NCBI GenBank assembly: GCA_026122225.1
Contig: JANEZZ010000522.1
Coordinates: 1,488,001 to 1,552,000, forward strand
Origin: Heloderma charlesbogerti
Taxonomy: Eukaryota > Chordata > Lepidosauria > Squamata > Helodermatidae
Direction of reading: 5' to 3'
Length of the DNA stretch: 64,000 nt
Shown here: piece after piece, positions 10,560 through 21,600 of the stretch
Numbering within the stretch: the stretch's first letter is position 1
Layout: every line of letters begins with the position of its first letter
Translations under genes and position numbers: made by a program
Notes under the pieces: model-generated
Seen by the model: the letters and a program-made list of their open reading frames with translations, nothing else
Told to the model about the DNA's origin: nothing
Database searches by the model: none

Positions 10560-10655
10560 TGGAGTTGTCCATCCCTACTGAGAAGTAAGCTCTATTTAGC
10601 TCAGTGGATCTTACTCCCAGGTAAGTGTGTATGGGTGCAATGCTATGCATGTTTA
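10560..10655 (+). repeat. Short interspersed repeat (CTTACTCCCAGGTAAGTGTG type)
   Basis: CTGAGAAGTAAGCTC...CTTACTCCCAGGTAAGTGTG, the same family as 4441-4650; it abuts the next palindrome. Confidence 0.6.
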
Positions 10656-10768
10656 GACAGAAAAAATTCTACAACTCCCAGCATTCCCCAGCCAACCATG
10701 CTGGCTGGGGAATGCTGGGAGTTGTAGGAATTTTTTGTCTAAATATGTACAGCATTGCTCCCTACAAG
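10640..10768. repeat. Near-perfect foldback repeat (AACTCCCAGCATTCCC)
   Basis: CTACAACTCCCAGCATTCCC ... GGGAATGCTGGGAGTTGTAG around a CCAACCATGCTGG centre, with outer arms GCTATGCATGTTTAGACAG / GTCTAAATATGTACAGC. Two more copies are at 29935-30065 and 50755-50900. Non-coding. Confidence 0.75.
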
Positions 10769-11017
10769 ATTGCAACCTAAGTGTTAACGTCCTCCTTGGC
10801 CGAATCCAGATTTTTGTTTGACAGCATATGAACTGTATTGGCATGTCCCCAGTATTGCGTCTAGACATCACTCCTTTCCCCAGTACATTCTGACACCTAG
10901 TGTGTAGATGTTTTGTTCCCTCAGAGCCAATTACCAAAACTAGTTCAAAACACCAAACAGAAAAAAAGATGCAGAAGAAGGGGAGAAAAAAAGAAAACAA
11001 TTGTGAGAATTAAATTC

Positions 11018-11023
11018 TTTATT
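11018..11023 (-). terminator. VEGFA: Poly(A) signal AATAAA of VEGFA
   Basis: The minus strand reads GTAATAAAGAATTTAATTC here. The same position in mammalian VEGFA carries a poly(A) signal before GAATTTAATTCTG. Cleavage is expected about 15-25 bases further, near 11000. Confidence 0.85.
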
Positions 11024-11274
11024 ACAAAAAAAGCCATAGATGGTGGTTTTTTAAAGATATATTTGTTATTTTTGTCTAAAAATAAATACTTCATATGGAA
11101 TCTTGAGATTAGCCAGAGTGGCAAGTGAGTTCTTTCTCGCCGCATTACAGATAAACAGTAGCACCAATAAATAAAATGATAGTAAAATTTTCTATATTTC
11201 TGGGGCGCAGAGGAAGTTTACATATATAAAAAATCGTAGTGTCTATTTAATCCGAATTACACATATACATAAAC

Positions 11275-11309
<35 letters not shown>

Positions 11310-11322
11310 TACACACATATAA
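11275..11322. repeat. TA and CA microsatellite in the distal VEGFA 3' UTR
   Basis: About 13 TA units followed by a CACACACAT tract. A TA/TG run is also present at this place in the mammalian UTR (family knowledge), so the site is old although its length varies. Confidence 0.85.
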
Positions 11323-12164
11323 CCAAATATATATATAATATGTAGATGTATAACCCTTGCCTCAAAAGGAATGTGTAGGGGGTAGGTGTTAGAGATATTA
11401 ATTAAATAACTGATCATGCTACTGACTCTGCCAACAATTGGGGAGAGATTGGATGGAACAGAAGAGTTAAAAATTTATACATAACAATACAAAAAAGAGG
11501 TACGGCTTATAAATAGTAAAATTAAATATTAACAAAGAATACTGAAAAATACCTAGTTTAAATTATTTTAATGTCTAATTTAAAAAAGGGATATTAAACA
11601 AGTATATAGAACAACGTTTGTCACCTCACACAGCATGAATATATACATTTCAGTTATGCATGTGTGTGCACATGCACACACTCTCACTCACACACACTCT
11701 CGCACAGAATGCATACCACGTTTGCTATTGGCTGGGCGGGGATTTCATAGTGGTTAAGATTTGGGGCCAGGGTTTTTGTTTTTGTTTTGCTTGTCTGTAA
11801 ACAGACAGGCATTTGGCAGCATTCACAGACCAAGTATAACTTTAAAAAGAAAAAAAATCCTCTGTAGCTGAGAACCAGGCATACACCACAATCCAGTGAA
11901 GGCAACTGGAAGCAAGCTTCCACATACAGAAAAGGGAAATTGTGCACGAGGCTCTAGATCTCTGCATCCACCACTAAAGGCTGCATACACATTCCCCAGC
12001 AATGGATTTGGAAATGTGCTTGCAATGCGAAACAGATGGCCAGCTTAGTCAGTTCTGACAGTGCTGTATCTCTTTGGGAGAGTGGGCAGGAGAGGAGGGG
12101 GACAAAATCCAGGATGTCTCCCACCCCTATTGCAGGGGAAGGCGATTTTATGTGCCCCTTCACC

Positions 12165-12347
12165 ACGCACACACGCGCGCACACGCACACACACGCACAC
12201 ACACGCACGCACACACACGCACGCACACACACGCACACACACGCACACACACGCACACACACGCACACACACGCACACACACGCACACACACGCACACAC
12301 ACGCACACACACGCACACACACGCACGCACACACACGCACACACACG
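12165..12347. repeat. Long (CACACACG)n-type array in the VEGFA 3' UTR
   Basis: About 180 bases of CA dinucleotides regularly broken by CG, mostly in a GCACACAC octamer rhythm. On the transcript strand it is GU-rich with regular GC steps. Open frames crossing it in all directions are composition artefacts. Confidence 0.95.
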
Positions 12348-13117
12348 AAGATACAAGCAGTCAGCATTTTCAAAGCTGAGCTCACTGACTACCTTTGACC
12401 AACCAGCCAGTCACAGATCCATGCATGCAGCAGCACACAGGTGCGCGCACTTAACACACTGAATGCCAGCATATTGAACATAAGCCACACAAGAATAGAT
12501 TTTCAAGGGAAACAATGCTGCTTCTAATCTTAAAACATCCGCACCACATATTATCTGCTTATAAACCAGCGGATGTTGTCACAGATGCTGGGTACAATTA
12601 ACAGGGGGCAAAGAAGACTGCTGCCCTCGCAGGATCGATCAGAGTGCAGAAGCACCAGCCCCTCCAAGACATTTCACCTAGGACTGCAGAAAAAGTTACC
12701 AGCTGACTGGAGCCATGGTTTGTAACACTGCACTTGCCAAGCCATCAATATGGCCCTGTTATCACCACATGTTTGCCAGTAAAGCAAGACCACTGAGTCT
12801 TTGGGGAAGTCAAGAAGCTTCAGGCATGTCAATTACATTGTTGCCTTTAAACTTCTACCTTATCAGCTCCTTTCCAGAGCAGGATGTTTACGAAACACCT
12901 AGTGGTTTGGATACTTTGGCATCTCAAGTGTTTTACATTGCAAGGCACTAAGCATTATAGTCTGATCCAAGAGCATTTATGTATCCATTAATCCAAAGCT
13001 GTGCATATCAAGATGGCTGCCCCAAACTCCCATATTGTAAGGCAGTCTCTATCCTAGTATAAACATGGCGTGCTTGCCAACTATAGAGGTTCAAAGGTTT
13101 TGCTACTGTCCCAACGA

Positions 13118-13133
13118 TCTCTCTCTCTCTCTA

Positions 13134-13175
<42 letters not shown>
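13118..13175. repeat. CT then CA microsatellite in the VEGFA 3' UTR
   Basis: A short CT run followed by about 20 CA units. Confidence 0.9.
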
Positions 13176-13177
<2 letters not shown>

Positions 13178-13579
13178 TTGGGGCAATTATGTAAAACCTG
13201 CGTGTGGTGAAGATAACAGGCAATGCATATCAGACATTAATCTTGCAATTTTATAGCGGCGGTAGACTAGGCCTAAGTTCAAAAGCCCACCCAGAACACC
13301 CCCCACCCCCTCTATACTTCAGTTTCACACTGAACTGGATTTTTATTCTGAAGAAGTTGGGCAATACTGCCAAGACCTAAAATACTAGCCACTCTGGGGC
13401 CCCAGCAATCTTAGTCCAGCTCTGCATATGCATGCACTTAACCTTCTGGTGCAAAAGCAGCTCAGTCAAGATCACTGGAGTTAGTCATGTTAAGGCTACA
13501 TTTACAACTACCCAGTTCAGACAAGTGTTCTCAAAACAATACAACACTGAGCATTCAACAAAGCAGCAGGTAAACCTAA

Positions 13580-13710
13580 GGCAGCTTTCCCCAACCTGGT
13601 GCTCTCCAGAAGTGTAGAATTGCAATGCCCATCGTCCCTAGCCATGGAGATGACGGAACTTGCAATCCAACACAGTTGGAAGGCACCACACTGGGGAAAG
13701 CTAACCTAAA
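13580..13710 (+). repeat. Palindromic MITE with 8-bp duplication, inside the VEGFA 3' UTR
   Basis: CAGCTTTCCCCAACCTGGTG to CACTGGGGAAAGCT. It is flanked by AACCTAAG on the left and AACCTAAA on the right, a 7-of-8 target-site duplication. This is the best evidence in the window that this repeat family is hAT-like. Confidence 0.75.
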
Positions 13711-15238
13711 GCCTACATTTCCAGATGGTACACGCTCAAGGTTGGGTGGGGGAATTCGATATCTCTTATGTCTTAAAATGGACATCCCCAAACCACAGGC
13801 CTTGCCCAGATGAGCATTTTTTTCAAGCAAATAAACTCACTATGCATTCTCTAAAGTTGATGGGGAAAACATGACATTGGCCCTTCTTTCTTAGGTCTGT
13901 GCTTCATAGGAGCGCTATTCACACACTACTAATACGCATAGGGTTAAGCATAGTGAAAGCAGCAGCACATCTAGACCCGCCTGCAAAGTCATGCCACTCC
14001 CACCCGCCATCACCGTGCTTGGGTTAAGTCCTGAAGTGCCTGATGATTGAGGGTTCAAAACCACGCCAGGAGCCTCTACAAGGACAGGAGGCTCACCACT
14101 TCAGCAGTCAGGCCGAAGACAAGGGGGGCAGGAGGGGTGGAGCTCGGCATGTGACCCCCACCGCTGCACATTTCATCCTGCTTACCCTGTTCACGCAAGT
14201 AATGTGTGAATACGGCTAGTGTCTTATTCAATAACCTTCTGTTGCAACTGAACACTTCTTCTGATAAAGGTAGCATATGGGGCAGGATAGGCAACAGTGG
14301 TGGAATAGTCGACAGAAACACAATGCTAGATTCTAACTCCAGCATAGCACACACGAAGTCTTGACACATTCATGTTACAAGAGATTGAGAATATTAATGA
14401 ATCCACAACGCTAGAAGTAAGCTCTCAACAGATGTTGACCAGAAGGCCCAAAATGTCTCTACCCAATTCTGAGCTGATCAGGTATAAAAACGCCTCTTTA
14501 GTTGTGTGTGTATACACCCAGACACAGCCACTCACTCACACACCCCACCTATTGTACATATATACTTTAGATTAATATCCCTTTCCAGAGATGTTCCATA
14601 AGCATCTTCAGTGGCAGCTCTGTGAATAATGATGGCAGACAGTGCTGTTCAACCGCCTGGGTAGACACCGGTCCCCATTCTTGCTTCCATGCACCACTGG
14701 CCATATATCCTTTATTTAAGTAGCCAACAGAGGGTGGAAGGTTGCAGATTCCAGTGAAGCTGCCTCAAGGTGACCAGTCCTCGCGTCAGCTGCTTCCCAC
14801 AGTTGGGGCCAGAACATAGATCCATAGCAAAGTTTCTGCAGCGGTCAATACAACAACGTACACCAACATCCCAGCAAAGCAGGCAGGCCGTGAGCCAGGT
14901 CAGGGCAGAAAGCTGAGGGGAGGAATCTTGAGTCCCAGCGTCTAGAGTAATTTCCGTGACTTCTTGACCCATAGTACTCCAAGGTGACACCTCTGGAATC
15001 TTCTGCCGCTGCCTCTCTGGTACCAGTGTCTCTCCATGCAAGGCTGGAGGGTGGACATCGAGGTCAGTGGGCCAGGGTGCTTTAGAGAGTCAGCGGGAGT
15101 ATGAAGATTACACCAAACACTTTGACTGAAGTCCAGCCGTAGTTTATTTCTTATGCCCCACGTAGCCCACTTGTGTCCACAGCAGTTGAGTATATCCAGT
15201 GAAGACACCAATAATGTTAGCAACGTTTTTAAAACTCA

Positions 15239-15274
15239 GAATATATATATATATGTATATCTTTATATACATAC

Positions 15275-15321
<47 letters not shown>
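15239..15321. repeat. TA microsatellite in the proximal VEGFA 3' UTR
   Basis: Two long TA runs separated by GTATATCTTTATATACATACAT. Confidence 0.9.
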
Positions 15322-15323
<2 letters not shown>

Positions 15324-15618
15324 CATGTGAAACGGGAGTCCCAAAACATATACCACTCCAGTCTCCCTGGCTCTTTATTATTTAGCAGCATGAGAAGGAA
15401 AGTCTCTCCATAAAACCAGTTCAAAACCAAAAAAGGTGAATCCTGTGCGGGTCCTCGGGGAATGTTCCTTCCGGAGTCCATCGTCCGTACTCAAAAAGTG
15501 CTGTGCTCTACTGATCCTTCATTTAGTGTTCATTTGGATTAGTGTTTTTATTTTGACCAGGCGAGATATCAAGCTCCAGAACCAAGGCTGTTCCCCCACC
15601 CCCTTTCTTCTCTGCTGC

Positions 15619-15640
15619 TCACCGTCTCGGTTTGTCACAT
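15619..15640 (-). CDS. VEGFA: VEGFA exon 8 (coding part)
   Basis: 22 nt after a TTTAACAG acceptor; completes the split Arg codon and codes CDKPRR then TGA. This is the pro-angiogenic C-terminus. I did not look systematically for a distal 8b acceptor. Confidence 0.95.
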
Positions 15641-18600
15641 CTGTTAAAGAGAGGGGAGAAAAGGGGAGAGGTTATGTTTGTCGGTGGAAAACGAGGTGCA
15701 GGATTCTCTGATGCAATGAAGGCAGGGAGAGGCAAGAGGAGGACTACAGGGCTGAAAGACCAGCCAAATGGATTTTTCACAGAACCTATACAAACTGTGT
15801 GAAAGGGGTGACTGAGTCTTAAGGAGAAGAGGGAAACCATTACATTTTCCTCTAATTCCCCCCCCCCCGCCAAATTAGGAAAAACAGGAAACTACTTTCC
15901 CTTTTAAAGCTGTCTTTTTGTTTCCTTGCACATCTCTGCTCACACATACACAAACTTGACACATGCTCAGAAAACAACCCATCCCATTTCCAATCTAGCC
16001 TTCTTTTCCCATTTTGTCTTTGAGGAGGTGCAGCCAAACAAAGCCATGAGTGTCTCATGCAGGCAAAGAAAACAAAACAGAGTGTCTCGTTCCACTGTTT
16101 GCCAAGAGGCAGAGGTTAGTGCCTGAACGCAGCAGCTATAGTCTGTGGCAGAAACAGGAGAAAGAAGAAAAGTGGCCTCCGCCCTTTTATGGTCCAGATT
16201 TCATTAGTCCCCAGAGGTGACAGGCAGACAGTTCATCTGAACCAGCTTTCAACACCGAAATGGCTACGCAGTTGCCAGCCCTGATATGTCCAACCTGCCC
16301 TCCTCCTCCTCCCCAATGCACTGCCTTAAAGACACTTTGGATATTAGCACTTGTTCTGCATAGGGGAGAAATCTGACAATGGGGCGAACAATCTCTCAGT
16401 TCCAGATCATTTTTTCCTTCCTTGCCTGGGAGCAGCCTTGCACTTTGGGCAAGGGATGATCTCGAGTGGCTCTGGGATTGCTTGAGAGAAAACTATAAAG
16501 GTCAAGGGCAGGGAGCTGTCTGGTTTCTCTCCAGGGGCTGCTTCTGCAGCGTGAAGTGTAACTCAAGAAGAGCTGGCGCTCTCTTTTCTGAAACACCAGG
16601 CATCCCATACTCGGGTTACAACCCCTCACAAGATTCCTCTGCACACAGAAAAGGATCCTGAGCCCTTCCACGGAGAACTGAGCTTCCCGGGCACTAATAT
16701 CCGAAGAAGAAAGAAGCCCAACACCCTCATGTTGAGTATATGTGAGAACACGTTCCTCCATTGCACTGGGAGACCATAGAAAACATGCACTACTCTCAGA
16801 GAGCTGGATGGACTTCTGCCCTTCTTGTCTTTGCTACCGGTTGCTGTCTCTTCAGAGATCAAACACTGGTCTTCCAGCATGCAGCTGACCCTCCCTCCTT
16901 TTTTTGCTCACAAGTAAGCACATGGGGCCACAGTCCAGATCAGGACCACTGCACAAGAGTAGGGGATGCTTAAACCTTCCCCCTGCAGCCACGTGTTTCC
17001 CGAATTCTCCCCTCCCCCAGCCCCACATCTGGTTTCTAAAGAAGGGTGAATTCCAGAAAACAAGCAGGTAGGGGAAGGCTTAATTTTCCTCTAGGCATGC
17101 ACTGTGGTCCCAATCTGGATCATGGCTCTACACACTTACTTGGGAGTAAAAAACAAAGAGAGGGCCAGATGCACACTACATATTTAATGTATCATGGAGT
17201 TTGACCCTCCAAGGCAGCAAACTCTGGAACCTTTGTAAATGGTAGGCAGGCATTTGTGGCCAGAAGGCAGATGCAGTACTGACAATACCCCACATGTGCA
17301 CAGCCAGAATTCGAGGTTGTATACATCACAGACATCCCCTTGGCTTCTAACATCAGATTTTTCCAATTTGGGCCAGCTGTAGTCTAGCCCAGATGCTTAT
17401 CCACACTTCACTCCTCCGATTACACTCACAAAACACGGAAGGAAGGAGAAAAGGGCTGGTCGCACAGTCTTCCCTGAAACACACACTGTATGGTAAAATA
17501 GAGAGAGAGCAGGAGAGTATGCATGCCTGGATCTTATGGCTCAGTCCTAGGTGGACCCAATCCGCTAAAAGCCTCAATACAGGTTTTCAGGAGGTGAGAG
17601 TCTAGTACACTTGGGATTTCCCTTGCATCCCTGAAATCCAAAGCATAGGATAGGCTCTCTGTATATTGGGCAAAAAGGACATGTCACATCCATAAGCAGC
17701 TTACTGGGTTATACGTGCACTAGCATAAAAGGCCCTGAGCCCTTCCCTCTGGTTTCTAGCAGCAGGGAGCGAGCTGCCTCATTCTCCAAGGAGTACGTTC
17801 TAGGTTAACAGCACCTGATCAGCAGTCATTCCAGTCCAGCCCTACCAGAACACAGGAAGCTCATCACTTTAGACAGGTAACCTTAGACAGGCCCCTGCCC
17901 TGGTCAAGCGGAAGACAGGAGAGAACATCGAACATCAGCACCAGAAGCCAGCAAGAACTTCCTCTCTCTTGCTCTCTCTCAGAGTGAGTGTGCATGCATG
18001 TATGTGTGCGTGTGGGTGGGTGTGTCGCACACGTGTGGGTATTTTCTTTTTCATCCTTCAGGACACAAACCTGCAAGTGCGCTCGTTTAACTCAAGCTGC
18101 CTCGACTTGCAACGTGAGTCTGTGAATTTGCAGGAACATTTACAGGTCTGGGGATCTTGTACAAACAAGTGCTTTCTCCTTTCTGAGCAAGGTTCACAGT
18201 GACTGCAAAAAGGCAAAAGGAAAGAGGTCTAAGCTACAGCGCTTTAGCGGGAAGAAAAGTACACATGCAACACCCTGAACATTGAAGCAATCCCTGCCCC
18301 CACCCCGCCCCGCCCCGCCCCCCCACACGCCCAACACTGCCCATTCAGAGCACTGCTGGGGTGTGGACATTCCCCCAAAGGCGTTCCAACACTTACTTGC
18401 AACAGCTTTAAGAGACAGAAATGGGTTCTCTGCCACTGCATAATCCACAAAGCCTGCATTAGACTAATTTGCCAAGGTAGAAGTTGTGAGATCCTCACTG
18501 GATTAAACTGAGGACCCCCAAGACAGGAGCATAAAATGTAAATTTCCACAGTAAGTTTCTCTTCCTACAGAGAAACTCCTGTTAGTGTTAAAACTGGGAT

Positions 18601-21600
18601 GACAGCTGTACCAAAAAGGGAGAAGAGACGAGCTCTGTCCACTCCTATTCAGGTTTAAGTTTTACTGATCTGTCCCCCTTAGGGACTGAATCCAAACAGC
18701 AGCTCTTCAAATCTCCCTTCTGCTCCTGACCTGCCACCTGAGAGATTACTGGTAATGCAGAATTTGGTGAATTAAATTGGGAGAGGCAGAGAAAGGGAAA
18801 AGCCAACAAAATCCAGCAGAGAGGGAGAGAGAGAAAGCGAAAGAGAGCGCTCCTCACATTCCCCAGAATCCTCTAGTTCCTCTCTGGTTAGTGTTACCAC
18901 GAGCTCCTCACACGCGCACACAGACACAGACATGCATGAATGCCAAGGCCTCGTTGCCAGCCTCCTAGAACACTGACAGGCTTGAAGTGAAAGCTGAGGG
19001 GAAATTAAGGGAAGAGAGGAAGTGGGAGGGAATCACACAAGGGCATTGCAGGGTGCAGCGACAGCAGAACAAATAAGCCTGCCTGTCCCTTCATGTTGTT
19101 GTGGCGGTGCCTTCAGAAGAGAGAGAATCGTCCCAAGCAAGGAAAAGGAGCCCTGCCCCTTTAGGCCTCTGATCCTGATGCGCCAAAGCTACACCGCCAC
19201 CAGCGACACAAATGAGCAATTTGGGGGGAGAAGTGGGTGGACATTGCTTGTTGGTTTGTTTAGAACTGGGTGTATTGCAAGCAGGTGTTTTGATTTGAGG
19301 GGTGATGGGAGGAAAACGGGGACAGGGCAGAGTCTACAAGCACATGATGCAAACGTACAAGTTTTGTAGTTTATACCGGCCTCTCCTGCGCTTTCTCTTT
19401 TGACCCTTCCCCTTTCCTCGCTTTGATTTTCTGGAAGAAAAACAAAACAAAAAAAAGCAGAAAGAGAGAGAAAAGAAGGGGGAAAGGAAAGGGAAGAAAA
19501 TAGAAAGGGCGGGGAGAAGCGGCTGCTATCTGCCCTGGGGAGAAGTGGAAGCATATCAAGAAGGGAAGCTTGGGGGGCCAAGGTGTTTGTCGCCACTGCT
19601 CGCATACTAGCCTTCTCACACAATCTGCACAACACTGGTCAGATGGGCCGCAACGCTGAAGCACACCACGCCAGCGCAACTTCCTCTCCACTTGGAGGCA
19701 GACCCAAATGTGTCTGGGCATACAACCCTGCCACTTTCCCAAGAGATGGGGGCTTCTTCTGCCCACTCAGAAGAAGAGCTCACCGACAAGTGGCCTTGAC
19801 GTCGCCAGGGCCCCAGGCGCACCCAGCCATCCACCATCAATTGGGAAGAGACAATGCGTAGAGACAGGTATCCATTGCCCTTCAGCAGCCAAGCGTGCCT
19901 TGCACAGTGCACCTGGCTTATCTCAACATGCAGAACAGCTGCCCCCAGAAGGCCACCTCTAAGGAGTCCATGGGGGCAGCTGGACAACACCCACTCGCTG
20001 TTCCGGCAGCAAGAGGAAGGGAAAATTGCTCTGCATTCGATGGCGAAGAGTACAGACCGCTAACTCTCAACTCAGCCTCTTAGGCCTCACTCTGAAGTCC
20101 AGACTATTACAGCCTGCCTGAACCCAGCATACTGTTCCACCACTAGGGCTGCCTCACAAACCACTGACAACACAGCAGCCAAGCTCAGATTAACCACGGT
20201 GCCAGAAGAGGATCCCTAACCCAAATAAAACCAACTGCTGGATCTCGCTTGCCCCTCAGGCCCCTGCTGGCAACAGAGACCTGTGAAGCAGCAAATTTCT
20301 GTAAAAGGAGATATTGAGGCAAGGCAGCCTCACCTAGTTATCACCCCAAGGGAGATGGTACAGTCTCTTTCTTAGCTATCACCCCTAGGGAGATGATACA
20401 GTCTCTTTCTTTGCCAAAGAAACTGGCACCACCTCCCCACTGTAAAGATGACAGAAAACTAAGACATGGATGCGTGTTTCCATCTTCCAACTAAAACTAA
20501 GGAAAACAGCAAGCTGCCTCATGCTAAGGTCAGGCCATTGATCCATCTGGCTTAGTGCTACCTATCAGGCTTCCCCAACCTGGCGCTGCTCCAGATGTGT
20601 TGGGTGACAGCACCTCCCATGATTCCATGGCCATGGGGGGGGGAGAGCATCAGATTGGGGGAAGTCTAGTCTATACACTAGGCCTGTTCACACGTCACAA
20701 CAGCCCATGGTAAGATTAAGCCACTGTGGGTTGCTTAACCCACAGAGCGCAGGACAGGAAGGCCTGGCGTGCTATGGTCCATGGGGTCACGAAGAGTCGG
20801 ACACGACTGAACGACTGAACAACAACAACAAGCCATCACACAGCCGCCAGACGACCAAGTGTTTGGCAGTTTATGGTGGGTTGTTTTCCTGTGCCCTCCC
20901 CACCCACTCCCAGCATGTCTCCCTGGAGCTCCTGCAGCACTTAAGGGCAGGCAACTGCTGGCAAGGCTTCACTATGTCAGGAGTCTCCTCACCATTGGTC
21001 TGCTCTGGGTTCTGGCTGTGTATTATCTTTGGCTGCTCTTGAATGCTCCTGTCTTGGAGAAACCCTTCCCTACTGCTCGCCCTGGCTGATCAGGTCCCCT
21101 TTGATGCCATTTCTGAGCAGTAGAATTACTTCCTGTCCCACCCCCAGCACACTTCTCCCATATTTTTCAGATGCTCCTGGAACGCTCCACTGCTGTCTGC
21201 TCCCTACCACTGCCTGGCCATTCAGTTCCCCCAGAAGCATTTGGCTAGTAGTAAATCCGACTCCATCCCAGGCCGATCGCTTCCCTCTTGAAGCCTTTTC
21301 TTAGCAGTGGAATTGCTCCACCCCTCCTGCACACTTATGGGTCTTGGCTCAGTGCTGGAAGATGTCACGGGACTCAACTGCATTTGTAGTGCCTGCAGGA
21401 CAAGCTCCTTTCTCCGTCCTCCGCTGCCTTCTGCTTCCTCCTAGAGGCCTCTTACAGCTTTTGCTAGCGGTAAATTCCAACCCCCCAACCCCGGTCTCAG
21501 GCTGATCATGTCCCCCTCTAAGCCACTGCTTAGCAGTGAAATAGCACCCCCGCCAGCACACTTCTGTGCCTTGGCACCCACAATCCCTCCTCCTCTACCA

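Larger units (their letters stand above)
10998..15618 (-). other. VEGFA: VEGFA 3' untranslated region
   Basis: Follows the stop codon of exon 8. Two blocks match the mammalian VEGFA 3' UTR as I know it. The proximal block is about 15340-15618, with minus-strand CATGCTGCTAAATAATAAAG and GGACTCCGGAAGGAACATTC. The distal block is about 11000-11640, with TTTATTTATTGGTGCTACTG, TATATATTTGGTTATATGTG and GAATTTAATTCTC next to the poly(A) signal. The mammalian UTR is near 1.9 kb; this one is about 4.6 kb. The extra length lies in the middle and includes CA arrays (12165-12347, 13134-13175), TA arrays (11275-11300, 15239-15321) and a MITE at 13580. AU-rich pentamers in the distal block fit known post-transcriptional control of VEGFA mRNA, an inference from the family. 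Confidence 0.88.

Noticed and set aside
12036..12462. Several 100-143-codon frames through the CA/CG array
   Set aside because: Low-complexity His-Thr or Cys-Val repeats produced by the microsatellite within the VEGFA 3' UTR.
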